Assembly (NCBI GenBank): GCA_913057235.1
Contig: CAJXNI010000005.1
Location: 62,001-126,000, forward strand
Reading direction: 5' to 3'
DNA: 64,000 bases
From: an uncultured Bacteroidota bacterium
GTDB lineage: Bacteria > Bacteroidota > Bacteroidia > Flavobacteriales > Schleiferiaceae
Shown here: positions 17,509-27,072 of the stretch, one piece after another
Layout: each line of letters begins with the position of its first letter
Numbering within the stretch: position 1 is the first letter of the stretch
Made by a program: the position numbers and the translations under genes
Notes under the pieces: generated by a model
Told to the model about the DNA's origin: nothing
The model's database searches: none
The model's input: only the letters and a program-made list of their open reading frames with translations

Positions 17509-17537
17509 TTTGAATTTTGATAAATTTACTTTCTTTG
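17509..17537 (+). promoter_or_regulatory. probable promoter of the acpP-fabF-rnc operon
   Basis: A TTTG at 17509-17512 is followed after 17 bases by TTTCTTTG (17530-17537), one mismatch from the -7 consensus TAnnTTTG. The spacing is suitable and the acpP start is 28 bases further on. Confidence 0.4.
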
Positions 17538-17564
17538 CAGCTTACTAATTTTAAAAAATCCACC

Positions 17565-17801
17565 ATGTCAGACATTGCTTCAAAAGTAAAAGCGATTATA
17601 GTAGACAAACTAGGAGTTGACGAAAACGAAGTAACCAACGAAGCCAGCTTCACCAACGATTTAGGTGCCGACTCTTTGGACACTGTTGAACTAATTATGG
17701 AGTTTGAAAAGGAATTTGATATTCAAATCCCAGACGATCAAGCCGAAAACATTGCCTCAGTAGGGCAGGCTGTTGCCTACATAGAGGAAGCAAAGAAGTA
17801 A
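17565..17801 (+). CDS. acpP: acyl carrier protein
   Basis: 78 residues, acidic. The phosphopantetheine attachment Ser lies in [16 protein letters not shown] carries growing fatty-acyl chains. I chose ATG 17565 ([10 protein letters not shown]), the universal ACP start; the longer frame to 17517 runs into the promoter. It is followed four bases later by fabF. Confidence 0.97.
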   Translation: MSDIASKVKAIIVDKLGVDENEVTNEASFTNDLGADSLDTVELIMEFEKEFDIQIPDDQAENIASVGQAVAYIEEAKK

Positions 17802-17805
17802 TTAA

Positions 17806-19056
17806 ATGGAGCTCAAAAGGGTTGTTGTAACAGGTTTGGGCGCTTTAACGCCCATAGGAAACAGCGCTGATGAATACTGGAAAGCTTTGCTTGCTGGTAC
17901 CAGCGGTGCGGCCCGCATTACCCGTTTTGATCCAGAGAAATTTAAAACCCAGTTTGCTTGCGAGCTTAAGAATTTTGACGTTAAGGATTACCTTGACCGC
18001 AAAGAAGCCCGCAAGTTAGACCGTTTTTCACAGTATGCCTTAATAGCTGCTGATGAAGCCGTGGTTGACAGTGGTCTTTTAGATGCTGGTTACAGCCTCA
18101 ATAGAATTGGCGTTTTATGGGGTTCTGGAATTGGTGGCATTGACACCTTCCTGGAGGAAAGTTTAAACTTTGCCAAAGGAGACGGCACCCCGCGGTTCAA
18201 CCCCTTCTTTATTCCAAAAATGATTGGCGATTTGGCCCCAGGTCATATTTCCATTAAGTATGGATTTAGAGGACCCAATTACACCACGGTATCGGCCTGT
18301 GCGTCTTCTACCAACGCCATAATTGACGCTTTCAATTATATCCGTTTAGGAAAAATTGATGCCTGTGTGGCGGGCGGAAGTGAAGCAGCTGTAAACCAGG
18401 CAGGCATGGGTGGCTTTAACGCCATGCACGCACTAAGTACCCGAAATGATTCTCCAGAAACGGCCAGCCGTCCTTTTGACAAAGAGCGCGATGGCTTTGT
18501 GCTGGGTGAGGGTTCTGGGTGTATTATTCTAGAAGAGTATGAGCACGCTAAAAAGCGAGGGGCTAAAATTTATGCGGAGTTAACCGGTTCTGGCGTAACA
18601 TCTGATGCGCATCACATTACCGCGCCACACCCTGAAGGACTGGGTGCCAAAGGGGTTATGGAGCAGGTTTTGGAAGAGGCTAGGCTCAACCCATCAGAGG
18701 TAGATTACATTAACGTACACGGTACTTCTACGCCTTTAGGCGATGTAGCAGAACTAAAAGCCATCAAAGCGGTGTTTGGCCAAGATGCTTATAACATGAA
18801 CATAAGCTCTACCAAATCTATGACCGGTCATTTACTGGGAGCAGCCGGAGCTATTGAAGCTATTGCTGCTATTTATTCAGTAGTGCATGACATAGTACCG
18901 CCTACCATCAATCATTTTACAGATGATCCGGATATTGACAGCAAATTGAACCTCACGTTTTTGGAGCCACAGGAACGTAAAGTGCGGGCTGCCATTAGCA
19001 ACACCTTCGGTTTTGGTGGGCACAATGCCAGCGTTCTGTTCTGCAAGCCTGAGTAA
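17806..19056 (+). CDS. fabF: beta-ketoacyl-ACP synthase II
   Basis: 416 residues with the condensing-enzyme triad: Cys in VSACASSTNA, His in VHGTSTPLGD and His in TGHLLGAAGA. The start MELKRVVVTGLGALTPIGN is typical. It elongates acyl-ACP with malonyl-ACP in the cytoplasm. It is in the conserved acpP-fabF-rnc run; rnc begins five bases after the stop. Confidence 0.97.
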   Translation: MELKRVVVTGLGALTPIGNSADEYWKALLAGTSGAARITRFDPEKFKTQFACELKNFDVKDYLDRKEARKLDRFSQYALIAADEAVVDSGLLDAGYSLNRIGVLWGSGIGGIDTFLEESLNFAKGDGTPRFNPFFIPKMIGDLAPGHISIKYGFRGPNYTTVSACASSTNAIIDAFNYIRLGKIDACVAGGSEAAVNQAGMGGFNAMHALSTRNDSPETASRPFDKERDGFVLGEGSGCIILEEYEHAKKRGAKIYAELTGSGVTSDAHHITAPHPEGLGAKGVMEQVLEEARLNPSEVDYINVHGTSTPLGDVAELKAIKAVFGQDAYNMNISSTKSMTGHLLGAAGAIEAIAAIYSVVHDIVPPTINHFTDDPDIDSKLNLTFLEPQERKVRAAISNTFGFGGHNASVLFCKPE

Positions 19057-19061
19057 TATCT

Positions 19062-19799
19062 ATGCTTAAATATTGGTTAACAAAATGGAGTTCCCTTCTA
19101 AAAACAGAAGGGAACTTTTCGTTTAAGGTAGCCTCCATTACCGGCTTTAAGCCGAAAAACGAGCAACTCTATCGTTTGGCTTTCACCCATAGTTCTGTAT
19201 CGGTGGAAACCAAGGGTAAAAAACTAAATAATGAGCGGCTGGAGTTTTTAGGTGACGCGGTTTTGGGTTCAGTAGTCTCTGAATACCTCTATCAAAAATA
19301 TCCTCATAAGGGGGAAGGGTTCCTGACTAGCATGCGAAGCAAAATTGTAAGCCGCCAACATCTCAATAAGCTTGCCCTAAATTTAAAATTAAATGAGCTC
19401 TTAGAGTATAACACTACGGGCAGTACCACCCCTAAATCTATTAATGGTGATGCCTTTGAAGCGTTGATAGGAGCCCTATTTCTAGACCGCGGTTACCGCT
19501 GCTGCCAGCGCTTTGTAGTGCATACCATTTTGCAAAATCACGTGAACCTTGAGCTCTTGAGTAAGCAAGTGAATAGCTACAAGAGCTTAATGTTGGAGTG
19601 GGCTGCTAAAAACAAGCAAAAGCTTTTTTTTAAAATGGTAAGCGAAAAGGGCCAGAGCCATGCCAAACACTTTGTGATTGCTTTATGGTATAATCAAGAA
19701 CAAGTAGCCACGGGCAGCGGCCCTAGTAAGAAAAAAGCTGAAGAACAAGCTGCCCGAGACGCTTACAATATCTTAGCTTTGAACCATGGCCCAGTTTAA
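19062..19799 (+). CDS. rnc: ribonuclease III
   Basis: 245 residues. The catalytic domain carries the signature NERLEFLGDAVLGSV and the second acidic cluster GDAFEALIGALFLDRG. A double-stranded RNA-binding domain ends the protein (SGPSKKKAEEQAARDAYN). It processes rRNA precursors and double-stranded RNA. The first about 20 residues, encoded right after fabF, are poorly conserved and the true start may be a little downstream. It overlaps the next gene by 14 bases. Confidence 0.95.
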   Translation: MLKYWLTKWSSLLKTEGNFSFKVASITGFKPKNEQLYRLAFTHSSVSVETKGKKLNNERLEFLGDAVLGSVVSEYLYQKYPHKGEGFLTSMRSKIVSRQHLNKLALNLKLNELLEYNTTGSTTPKSINGDAFEALIGALFLDRGYRCCQRFVVHTILQNHVNLELLSKQVNSYKSLMLEWAAKNKQKLFFKMVSEKGQSHAKHFVIALWYNQEQVATGSGPSKKKAEEQAARDAYNILALNHGPV

Positions 19800-20265
19800 G
19801 CTTGAAGCAGACTTTGCCGATACTGAGTTGGCCGCTTTTGGGATTTATTCCAGTTTGGGGGCTAGCCGCTTTTGTTATGCCCTCAACAATGCATTAAATC
19901 TGCAGCTTGTGCGTGCCGCTAAAGATTATTCCGCTAAAAAAGGAGCACAAGACTGTTTTTTTTTGACTTTTGGCTTTAAAGACCCAACAACTGATTTACT
20001 TTGGCAGCTGGTAAAAAACAAAGCAAAAACAGAAGCGGCAGGTGAACTGGACCAGGGTGGGTTATTTAATGCGGTAGAACAGAGTACGCGATGGCTAAGC
20101 TCAAAAACTAACTTTGATTACTTGTTATGGATAGAGCGTGATGATGCCCTCAAAGAATGGCCGCAAAAAATAGCAGATCAATTAAAAGAGTTTTCTTTCA
20201 TAGAAACCTTTGAAATACTTTCAGACCGCCTCAATAATTTAGTTCTAAATAAAACACAAGCATAA
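19786..20265 (+). CDS. IPExxxVDY family protein
   Basis: 159 residues, no membrane segment. It is assigned by its place between rnc and pyk, where Bacteroidota carry this small family, and by the general pattern (KLEADFADTELAAFGIYSSL, then FDYLLWI near the end). The name-giving motif is degenerate here (SSKTNFDYLLWI). Function is unknown. It overlaps rnc by 14 bases and stops directly before the pyk start, so it is co-transcribed and probably co-translated. Confidence 0.7.
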   Translation: MAQFKLEADFADTELAAFGIYSSLGASRFCYALNNALNLQLVRAAKDYSAKKGAQDCFFLTFGFKDPTTDLLWQLVKNKAKTEAAGELDQGGLFNAVEQSTRWLSSKTNFDYLLWIERDDALKEWPQKIADQLKEFSFIETFEILSDRLNNLVLNKTQA

Positions 20266-21693
20266 ATGTCAATCAACAAAGCAAAAATAGTAGCCACCCT
20301 AGGCCCGGCCTCTTCAGATTACAAGGTAATGCTGGCCATGGTTAAAGCAGGTGTAAATGTTTTTAGGATCAATTTCTCGCACAGCGATCATAAAACTGCC
20401 GAAGAAAACATTAAAAAGGTTCGGAAGCTTAATAAAGAGTTAGACCAGAATATTGCCATACTTGCTGATTTGCAAGGGCCTAAATTACGCATTGGAGAAG
20501 TAGAAGAAGGAGCCGTACTCAAGGTAGACGATGAGCTTACCTTTACTAACAAAAAGGTGAAAGGCAATGCCAAACAGGTGTTTATGACCTACCAGCAGTT
20601 TGCCTCTGATGTAAGGGTTGGTGACCGAATTATGATTGATGATGGCAAGCTTTTACTGGAAACTGTAACCAGTAACGGTATTGATAAGGTAACGGCCAAA
20701 GTGTTGCAAGGGGGGCCCTTGAATTCACGTAAAGGGGTCAACTTACCCAATACGCGCATCTCTTTACCCTGCCTTACAGAAAAAGATTTGGCCGATTTAG
20801 AAGTGGCCATGAAAAACGAGGTAGAGTGGATTGGCCTATCCTTTGTGCGTAACCCAAAAGATGTTCGCCAATTAAAAGACATTATTGCCAAGAATAATGC
20901 TCCCTGCCACGTTATTTCTAAAATTGAAAAACCTGAGGCGGTTGTGGAGATTGATGAAATTATTGAGCTGTCTGATGCCATTATGGTGGCCCGTGGTGAC
21001 TTAGGGGTGGAAGTACCCATGCAAGGAGTGCCCTTGATTCAGAAAATGATTGTAAATAAGTGTCACTTGCTATCTAAGCCGGTGGTTATTGCCACCCAAA
21101 TGATGGAAAGTATGATTGATAGTCTTACCCCCACCCGGGCCGAGGTGAATGATGTGGCTAACTCCGTATTGGATGGAGCAGACGCGGTGATGCTGAGCGG
21201 TGAAACATCGGTAGGAAAGAATCCTGTGCAAGTAGTAGAAGCTATGTCTAAAATTATTGCCCACGTTGAAGAAAGTGGTCAAATTAGTACTGAAACCGAA
21301 AACCCTCCTAAGTACCGCAACAAACGTTTTATCACAGACTCCATTTGCTACAATGCCAGTAAAATTGCTGACCAGGTTGGAGCCAGCGCTATTTTAACCA
21401 TGACTTTTAGCGGGTACACGGCCTTTAAAATTAGCTCACACCGCCCTAAGACTAGTATTTTTATGTTTACCTCTAACCGTAGTATTTTGAATACTATGAG
21501 TTTACTTTGGGGAGTGCAGGGTTTTTTCTACAATAAAACGGTAAGCACCGATGACACTTTCAGCGATATTAAACAGATTGTAAAAGATAAGGGTTTAGTG
21601 AGTACAGGTGACTTAATTGTAAAAATTGCCAGCATGCCTATTGAAGAAATGGGCATGACGAACATGCTAAAAATTTCACAAATCGATGAGTAA
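20266..21693 (+). CDS. pyk: pyruvate kinase
   Basis: 475 residues. The N-terminus [14 protein letters not shown] and [10 protein letters not shown] carry the substrate and K+ site residues. [29 protein letters not shown] (catalytic Lys and metal-binding Glu) and [12 protein letters not shown] are complete, as is the [21 protein letters not shown] region. It makes pyruvate and ATP from phosphoenolpyruvate and ADP, the last step of glycolysis. It abuts the IPExxxVDY gene and overlaps phhB by 8 bases. Confidence 0.97.
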   Translation: MSINKAKIVATLGPASSDYKVMLAMVKAGVNVFRINFSHSDHKTAEENIKKVRKLNKELDQNIAILADLQGPKLRIGEVEEGAVLKVDDELTFTNKKVKGNAKQVFMTYQQFASDVRVGDRIMIDDGKLLLETVTSNGIDKVTAKVLQGGPLNSRKGVNLPNTRISLPCLTEKDLADLEVAMKNEVEWIGLSFVRNPKDVRQLKDIIAKNNAPCHVISKIEKPEAVVEIDEIIELSDAIMVARGDLGVEVPMQGVPLIQKMIVNKCHLLSKPVVIATQMMESMIDSLTPTRAEVNDVANSVLDGADAVMLSGETSVGKNPVQVVEAMSKIIAHVEESGQISTETENPPKYRNKRFITDSICYNASKIADQVGASAILTMTFSGYTAFKISSHRPKTSIFMFTSNRSILNTMSLLWGVQGFFYNKTVSTDDTFSDIKQIVKDKGLVSTGDLIVKIASMPIEEMGMTNMLKISQIDE

Positions 21694-21934
21694 TTATCCC
21701 AAAAGTTGGACAGCTGAAAACAACAAATTAACAAGAGGCTTTGAGTTTGCGAATTTCGTGGAAGCCTTCGGGTTTTTAACCCAGGTGGCTCTAGAGGCCG
21801 AAAAGGCCCAGCATCATCCCGAAATTAGTAATGTGTATAACAAGGTTTCCATAAGCCTTACCACCCACGATGCGGGCAATACTATTACCGAAAAGGATGA
21901 AAAGCTAGCCGCTGCAATTAACAATCTTTTATAG
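21686..21934 (+). CDS. phhB: 4a-hydroxytetrahydrobiopterin dehydratase (pterin carbinolamine dehydratase)
   Basis: 82 residues, slightly short for the family (about 95-110) at the N-terminus. The key motif is [20 protein letters not shown] followed by [15 protein letters not shown], with the catalytic His pair. It recycles the pterin cofactor used by aromatic amino-acid hydroxylases. Some family members also act as transcription cofactors. It is last in the acpP-pyk run and overlaps convergent pheS by 6 bases. Confidence 0.88.
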   Translation: MSNYPKSWTAENNKLTRGFEFANFVEAFGFLTQVALEAEKAQHHPEISNVYNKVSISLTTHDAGNTITEKDEKLAAAINNLL

Positions 21935-22948
21935 AGCGGCCGTAAACTGTTTTAAAAAGCGGGCATCGTTTTCAAATAACATGCGAATATCAGGTATTTG
22001 AAAACGATGCAGCGCTATGCGCTCTACACCAATTCCAAAGGCAAAACCTGAATATTCTTCGGGGTCAATGTTGTTATTTTTAAGTACAGCCGGGTCTACC
22101 ATGCCGCAACCTAGTACTTCCAGCCAACCGGTACCTTTGGTCATTCGGTAGTCGCGCTCATTTTCTAGTCCCCAATACACATCCATTTCTGCGCTAGGCT
22201 CCGTAAACGGAAAGTAAGAAGGACGCAGTCTAATCTTGGTTTTGGGCCCAAAAAACTCCTGCGCGAAAAAAAGAAGCGTTTGCTTGAGGTCTGCGAAGCT
22301 TACTTTCTTGTCAATATATAATCCTTCAATTTGATGAAAAAAACAGTGTGAGCGCGCTGAAATGGCTTCGTTTCTGAAGACCCTTCCTGGCGAAATGGTA
22401 CGAATGGGTGGTTTTTCATTTTCCATAACCCGCACCTGCACACTAGAGGTGTGGGTGCGTAGCGCCCAATCTGGATCTTTAGCCACAAAAAAAGTGTCTT
22501 GCATGTCTCGGGCCGGATGCTCTTCAGGAAAGTTTAGGGCTGTGAAATTGTGCCAGTCGTCTTCAACCTCTGGTCCCTCTGAAGTGTTAAATCCAATGCG
22601 GTTAAAAATCCCAATAATCTCGTTTTTCACCAGGTTTACAGGATGCTCGGCTCCCAAGCCCTCAAAGCGCACTGGCCGGCTTAAATCGCCTTCACTGAAA
22701 CTCTTTTGAGCCTGACCCGCTTCATTTTGCAGAGCAGCAATCTTAGCTTTAGCTTCATTCTTTAAACTATTTAAAGGCTGCCCAAACTTCCTTTTTTCTT
22801 CGCCCGGCAAGGCTTTAAACTCTGTAAAAAGGCTATTAACCAAGCCCTTTTTGCTTAAGTATCTAATGCGCAACTTCTCAACCTCGTCCGCGTTTTGTGC
22901 GTGTAAATTTTGAATTTCGTTTCTTAGTGACTCAATTTTTGACTGCAT
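21929..22948 (-). CDS. pheS: phenylalanine--tRNA ligase alpha subunit
   Basis: 339 residues: an N-terminal coiled coil that contacts tRNA (about 1-85), then the class II catalytic core with [12 protein letters not shown] (motif 1-2 region), LLRTHTSS-like [27 protein letters not shown] and motif 3 [13 protein letters not shown]. With PheT it charges tRNA-Phe; pheT is not adjacent. It stands alone between convergent phhB and a divergent lipoprotein gene. Confidence 0.97.
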   Translation of the reverse strand: MQSKIESLRNEIQNLHAQNADEVEKLRIRYLSKKGLVNSLFTEFKALPGEEKRKFGQPLNSLKNEAKAKIAALQNEAGQAQKSFSEGDLSRPVRFEGLGAEHPVNLVKNEIIGIFNRIGFNTSEGPEVEDDWHNFTALNFPEEHPARDMQDTFFVAKDPDWALRTHTSSVQVRVMENEKPPIRTISPGRVFRNEAISARSHCFFHQIEGLYIDKKVSFADLKQTLLFFAQEFFGPKTKIRLRPSYFPFTEPSAEMDVYWGLENERDYRMTKGTGWLEVLGCGMVDPAVLKNNNIDPEEYSGFAFGIGVERIALHRFQIPDIRMLFENDARFLKQFTAAL

Positions 22949-22982
22949 AGAAAGCTAAAAACAAATGCCTTGCGTTAATTTT

Positions 22983-22990
22983 TATATTTG
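22983..22990 (+). promoter_or_regulatory. promoter box of the lipoprotein pair
   Basis: TATATTTG is an exact TAnnTTTG match, 36 bases upstream of the ATG at 23026, in the 77-base gap between divergent pheS and the lipoprotein genes. Confidence 0.5.
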
Positions 22991-23025
22991 CGTGAGGCAA
23001 AGATGCTAATTATTTAGGTTCCGCT

Positions 23026-23394
23026 ATGAAAAAGAGACTATTGCCGTGGGTTTTGCCCTTGCTTTTTACCGCCCTTTTATTGGGCTGTGAAAAGGATAAA
23101 AAAAACTATCGGCTAGATTTAACAGTAACTGTACAAGATTCTATTAAGGCTCAAAACGCCTTAGTGCATATCTATGCTCCCGTTGAAAATTCGTTTGTAG
23201 ACTTTTTTGTTTACACCGATGAGAACGGAAGGGCCTCCATTAAGTTGAAAAACAAAGCCGTTGTGGAGATTGTGGCCACCAAAGCACCCTACAAAGGATG
23301 CACCTTTGGAGAAATAGATCGCGATGGCACCTCCGTAAGTCTTGATATGAAATTGTATAACGATGAAAATAATGGCTGCCGTGGCAATCAATAA
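23026..23394 (+). CDS. small lipoprotein, paralogue of the next gene
   Basis: 122 residues. The N-terminus is a lipoprotein signal with Cys21 (LLLGCEKD). The mature part looks like a single beta-sandwich of the prealbumin or Ig-like regulatory kind: LDLTVTVQDSIKAQNALVHI, VYTDENGRASIKLKNKAVVE and a final strand. Residues KGCTFGEID and NNGCRGN contain two cysteines that could form a disulfide. Function is unknown; likely attached to the outer membrane. It overlaps its paralogue by 32 bases. Confidence 0.7.
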   Translation: MKKRLLPWVLPLLFTALLLGCEKDKKNYRLDLTVTVQDSIKAQNALVHIYAPVENSFVDFFVYTDENGRASIKLKNKAVVEIVATKAPYKGCTFGEIDRDGTSVSLDMKLYNDENNGCRGNQ

Positions 23395-23788
23395 ATCAAT
23401 ACCGTTTGGAGCCCATCTGCTCTTCCTTGCTCTTGTTATGATTTTAGGCTGTGAAAAAGAAGACCTTAACCCTGATTACCCTTTTAGGGTGGTGGTTAAA
23501 ACGATAGGAGACTCTACACGCGCAGCCAATACCTTTGTAGAAGCTTTTGCCCCTATACCAGGTGCCAAGCCCTACTTTGAGGGCTACACGAATGATCGAG
23601 GAGAAATTCGTTTCACTTATGATAAAGAGGCTGTTCTATTTGTCAGGGCATCCAGAGGGCCTAAAATTGACTATCAATGGCTGGGTTGTAGCGAGGTTTT
23701 TCTTGAAGCCAATGAAGAAATTACTAAAATCGTGTACATTGAGCCTAAACAAGGTAACAATTCACTGGTAGGCTGTACGTTTGATTAA
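23363..23788 (+). CDS. small lipoprotein, tandem paralogue
   Basis: 141 residues; lipoprotein signal with Cys after LVMILG. It repeats the layout of the preceding protein: FRVVVKTIGDSTRAANTFVE, then YTNDRGEIRFTYDKEAVLFV and a Cys-containing end (WLGCSEVF, LVGCTFD). The order of shared elements shows a tandem duplication, now well diverged. The start may be ATG 23363 or ATG 23372 (MAAVAINK). Function unknown. Confidence 0.65.
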   Translation: MKIMAAVAINKSIPFGAHLLFLALVMILGCEKEDLNPDYPFRVVVKTIGDSTRAANTFVEAFAPIPGAKPYFEGYTNDRGEIRFTYDKEAVLFVRASRGPKIDYQWLGCSEVFLEANEEITKIVYIEPKQGNNSLVGCTFD

Positions 23789-23789
23789 A

Positions 23790-24149
23790 CTAGAACTCTT
23801 GCAAGAGGCCTTCCTCTAAAAAATAACGAATTAACGCCTGTTTCATTAAAATACTTTGCTCTCCGGCCTTTAAGTTCGGGAGCTTTTCCTTTACCCGGTA
23901 ATGTGGCCACCCATCATCGTCTTTTCCTTCTAGCTCATAGAACCCATAAGGACTCAAAACTCTGCAAATAGCAATATGTAAAAGATCTAACTTTTGATCT
24001 TTCTTAAACTTTTTTCGGTTAGCCCCTAATTCCCGCACTCCTACTAAGAATAAAATGGTGTCTAAGTCTACATCTTCCTCAGCTCCAAATTTATCTACAA
24101 TTAGTTTCTTAACCTTTTTCCAATTTTCTTTGTCTTGTGGTTCTAACAT
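23790..24149 (-). CDS. conserved hypothetical protein
   Basis: 119 residues, no signal or membrane segment, mostly helical by composition. The start MLEPQDKENWKKVKKLIVDKFG and the middle LDLLHIAICRVLSPYGFYE suggest a small soluble domain. I do not recognise the family with certainty. It begins only 28 bases from the divergent cvpA start and ends one base after the convergent lipoprotein gene. Confidence 0.65.
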   Translation of the reverse strand: MLEPQDKENWKKVKKLIVDKFGAEEDVDLDTILFLVGVRELGANRKKFKKDQKLDLLHIAICRVLSPYGFYELEGKDDDGWPHYRVKEKLPNLKAGEQSILMKQALIRYFLEEGLLQEF

Positions 24150-24177
24150 ACACTGCGGCTTCTTTTAGTTTATTTGA

Positions 24178-24702
24178 ATGGATTTCTCCCTAACAGATAT
24201 TGTATTACTCATTCCAATGATTTACGGTCTCATTAAAGGCGCTTTTAGAGGCCTTATTGGGGAGCTAACCTCCATTGTAGGTTTTGTAGGTGGTATTCTA
24301 GCAGCCTTTTATTTTTCTGATTTTGTTTTCAACGTTTTAGCACGGCATATCCAAAACCCGGGCATTGCGGTAAGGGCGTTGGCCTTTATTCTGATTTTTA
24401 TAGGGGTGGTGGTGCTGGTTAAATTCACCGGCAAAGCTTTAACCAAGGCTTTTGACCTCATTGCCCTTGGCGCCCTAAATCACATTTTAGGAGCCGCTTT
24501 TGGATCTATGAAATGGCTGCTTATTACAGTGGTAGCGGTCTATTTTTTTGCCATGCTGCAAGAAGAAGCCAACATAATACAGCCTAAAACTCTATCCGGC
24601 AGCAAGGTTTACCAAAAGCTTTTAGAGTTTAGCTCCTACCTTTCAGAGTATCTTGATAAAGCCGCTGGTTATCAAAGACCTGCCGCTCCTAACTCTGTAT
24701 AG
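24178..24702 (+). CDS. CvpA family membrane protein
   Basis: 174 residues with four membrane helices. The first segment DIVLLIPMIYGLIKGAFRGL followed by GELTSIVGFVGGILAAF is the CvpA signature, and LNHILGAAFGSMKWLLI marks the third and fourth helices. CvpA proteins are inner-membrane proteins linked to colicin V production and envelope stress; the exact role is unclear. The 3' end overlaps convergent pgk by 14 bases. Confidence 0.85.
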   Translation: MDFSLTDIVLLIPMIYGLIKGAFRGLIGELTSIVGFVGGILAAFYFSDFVFNVLARHIQNPGIAVRALAFILIFIGVVVLVKFTGKALTKAFDLIALGALNHILGAAFGSMKWLLITVVAVYFFAMLQEEANIIQPKTLSGSKVYQKLLEFSSYLSEYLDKAAGYQRPAAPNSV

Positions 24703-25879
24703 CCTTAATTCCCGGCAAAAGTTTTCCTTCCAGGTACTCCAGCATTGCGCCTCCCCCGGTGCTCACGTAGCTTACCTGATCGGCCAATCCGAACTTTTTA
24801 ATAGCCGCTACAGAGTCACCTCCTCCTACCAAACTAAACGCACCCTTTTGAGTGGCCTCCGCAATAAAATGGGCCATCTCTCTGGTGCCCTTCGCAAAAT
24901 TGTCAAACTCAAAAACCCCCAAAGGACCATTCCAAAGAATCACCTTAGCTTCTGAAACCACACTTTTCAGGTGAGCCAGCGTTTCATCTCCCGCGTCTAG
25001 ACCCATCCAACCATCTTGAATAGCGTTGGCTTGAAAAACCTTTTGCTTAGCCTCATTCCTGAAATCATCTCCCGCTAAAACATCTTGCGGAAGGTGCAGC
25101 GTTACACCCAGCTCCTGCGCTTTCTGTTCAACACTGGCCGCCATCTCTAAATAGTCTTCTTCTACCAGAGAATTACCAATTAAGCCACCTTTCGCTTTTA
25201 TAAAAGTAAAGGCCATGCCCCCGCCAATTATTAGGTGATCAACCTTTGATAGCAGGTTTTCTAAAATGCCAATCTTAGATGATACTTTGGCTCCGCCAAC
25301 GATGGCTACCACGGGCTTTTCATTGCTATTCACCACCTTATCCACATTCAATATTTCTGCCTCCATCACCAAGCCAAAGGCCTTATTGGCAGGAAAGAAC
25401 TCGGCTATAATTGCGGTGCTTGCGTGGGCGCGATGTGCGGTTCCAAAGGCATCGTTTACATAGAAATCACCCAGCTTTGCCAGTGATTTAGCAAACTCCC
25501 GGTCACCTTGGGTCTCTTCAATATGATAGCGTAAGTTTTCCAACAATAAAATTTCATTGGCTTTTAAGCTATTCGAAAGTTTAATGGCCTCTTCGCCTAT
25601 GCAATTTGCAGAGAACAACACTTTGGCACCGGTAAGCCGTTCCAAATGACCTACCAGTTGTGTTAGGCTTAATTCCGACTTCCGCTCCCCTTTTGGTCTG
25701 CCCAAATGCGACATTAAAACCGGCCTTCCGCCTTGAGCTAAAATGGCTTTAATTGTTTTTAAGTGGGCCTGCATGCGGCTATCATCCGTTATTTCTCCCT
25801 GATCATTCAAAGGCACGTTAAAATCTACCCGCGTGAGTACACGCAAACCCTCAAAATTTATATCCTTGATGCTTTTCAT
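24689..25879 (-). CDS. pgk: phosphoglycerate kinase
   Basis: 396 residues. It has RVDFNVPLNDQGEITDDSR at the start, HLGRPKGERKSELSL for 3-phosphoglycerate binding, AHASTAIIAEFFP, the hinge-side IVGGAKVSSKIGILENLL, ILWNGPLGVFEFDNFAKGT and VGGGDSVAAIKKFG for nucleotide binding. It transfers phosphate from 1,3-bisphosphoglycerate to ADP in glycolysis. It is divergent from holB. Confidence 0.97.
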   Translation of the reverse strand: MKSIKDINFEGLRVLTRVDFNVPLNDQGEITDDSRMQAHLKTIKAILAQGGRPVLMSHLGRPKGERKSELSLTQLVGHLERLTGAKVLFSANCIGEEAIKLSNSLKANEILLLENLRYHIEETQGDREFAKSLAKLGDFYVNDAFGTAHRAHASTAIIAEFFPANKAFGLVMEAEILNVDKVVNSNEKPVVAIVGGAKVSSKIGILENLLSKVDHLIIGGGMAFTFIKAKGGLIGNSLVEEDYLEMAASVEQKAQELGVTLHLPQDVLAGDDFRNEAKQKVFQANAIQDGWMGLDAGDETLAHLKSVVSEAKVILWNGPLGVFEFDNFAKGTREMAHFIAEATQKGAFSLVGGGDSVAAIKKFGLADQVSYVSTGGGAMLEYLEGKLLPGIKAIQS

Positions 25880-25885
25880 TTCTTG

Positions 25886-25893
25886 TAATTTTG
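25886..25893 (+). promoter_or_regulatory. promoter box of holB
   Basis: TAATTTTG matches TAnnTTTG and lies 43 bases upstream of the holB ATG in the gap between pgk and holB. Confidence 0.4.
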
Positions 25894-25935
25894 GTGGCGA
25901 AATTAAGTATCTGTAGTTAAAATTGCCCGAAGCAT

Positions 25936-27072
25936 ATGCTATTTAAAGACATTATTGGTCACCACCGCATTAAGCAGCAGCTTATTAGCACTGTAAAGGA
26001 TGGGCGGGTGAGCCACGCTCAGCTTTTTTACAGCAAACCTGGTTCCACCAGTTTCAGTCTTGCTTTAGCCTATGCTCATTACATAAATTGCCTAAACCCC
26101 AGTGCAGAAGACAGCTGTGGCACTTGTAGTAATTGTAAGCAGTTTCTTTCAGGTAATTATCCAGATTTGCACTACTCCTTCCCGGTTATTACAAATGATA
26201 AAATAAAGAAACCCACCAGTGATGACTATCGTAAAGAGTGGTTAGATTATATTAAGCGCTGTAGTGGCATTCCGGCTTTGCATGATTGGTTAAGTTACTT
26301 AGATGCAGGCAATAAGCAAGGTATAATGACGGTTAGTGAGAGCTCCTCACTGAATCGGAAAAGTAGTTTAAAGTCTTACACAGGTGGTAAAAAGGTTTTT
26401 CTGATATGGTTACCAGAATTATTCCATCCGTCTGCCGCTAACAAGCTCTTAAAAACTATTGAGGAGCCTGAAGGCGATACGCTTTTTCTGCTTATAAGTG
26501 AAAACCTAGAAAAGGTTTTACAAACCATCACCAGCCGTTGCCAAAAACTATTTATCCCTCTTTACCGTCCAACGGAGGTAGCCACCTGGCTGGAGCAGCA
26601 AGGCACAGACACCAATACCGCTGAGCTTACTTCTTTACTGGCCGAGGGAAATTTAAATGAGGCGCTGCGTATTGCTGAAGACAGCGCCCGTTTTCATGAG
26701 TATGCCGTTTTATTCCGAGATTGGATGCGTGCGTGCCTGCGTGCTCGCGTTCAAGAGATCTTCACTTTTGTAGATGCGCTTAGTAAACAAAGCCGGGAAA
26801 CCATTAAAGAAGCACTTTCCTTTTACATCCAAACCATAGAGCTTTCGCTGAAAAGCCACGTAACCGCTAGCCCAATTGAGCATCCCTTATTTAAGAAAGC
26901 CAGTTTTGACCTTAATAAGTTTGCTCCTTTTGTTCACGCCCAGAATGCAGGGCCTATTCACCGGCAATTATCTGAAGCGCATCGTGATATTGCCCGCAAT
27001 GCTAACCCAAAAATTGTACTGAGCGACTGCAGCTTTAAAATGAGTCGTTATTTGCACATTAAGGCTTCTTGA
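25936..27072 (+). CDS. holB: DNA polymerase III subunit delta' (HolB)
   Basis: 378 residues. An AAA+ clamp-loader fold is recognisable: DIIGHHRIKQQL, a zinc module with Cys52, Cys61, Cys64 and Cys67, VFLIWLPELFHPSAANKLLK (Walker B position) and TLFLLISENLEKVLQTITSRCQ (sensor 1 and the conserved SRC). The P-loop position reads SKPGSTSFSLAL and lacks the Lys, as expected of a delta' that does not bind ATP. It works in the clamp loader that puts the sliding clamp on DNA. It overlaps the convergent methyltransferase gene by 14 bases. Confidence 0.88.
   Translation: MLFKDIIGHHRIKQQLISTVKDGRVSHAQLFYSKPGSTSFSLALAYAHYINCLNPSAEDSCGTCSNCKQFLSGNYPDLHYSFPVITNDKIKKPTSDDYRKEWLDYIKRCSGIPALHDWLSYLDAGNKQGIMTVSESSSLNRKSSLKSYTGGKKVFLIWLPELFHPSAANKLLKTIEEPEGDTLFLLISENLEKVLQTITSRCQKLFIPLYRPTEVATWLEQQGTDTNTAELTSLLAEGNLNEALRIAEDSARFHEYAVLFRDWMRACLRARVQEIFTFVDALSKQSRETIKEALSFYIQTIELSLKSHVTASPIEHPLFKKASFDLNKFAPFVHAQNAGPIHRQLSEAHRDIARNANPKIVLSDCSFKMSRYLHIKAS

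Noticed and set aside
19546-19561. CACGTGAA motif in rnc as a third parS site
   Set aside because: Only the inner core matches; the outer bases deviate in most positions from TGTTnCACGTGAAACA.
25338-25346. Exact DnaA box TTATCCACA
   Set aside because: It is a single copy inside the pgk coding sequence, and about two exact matches are expected by chance in this window, so it is not evidence for an origin here.
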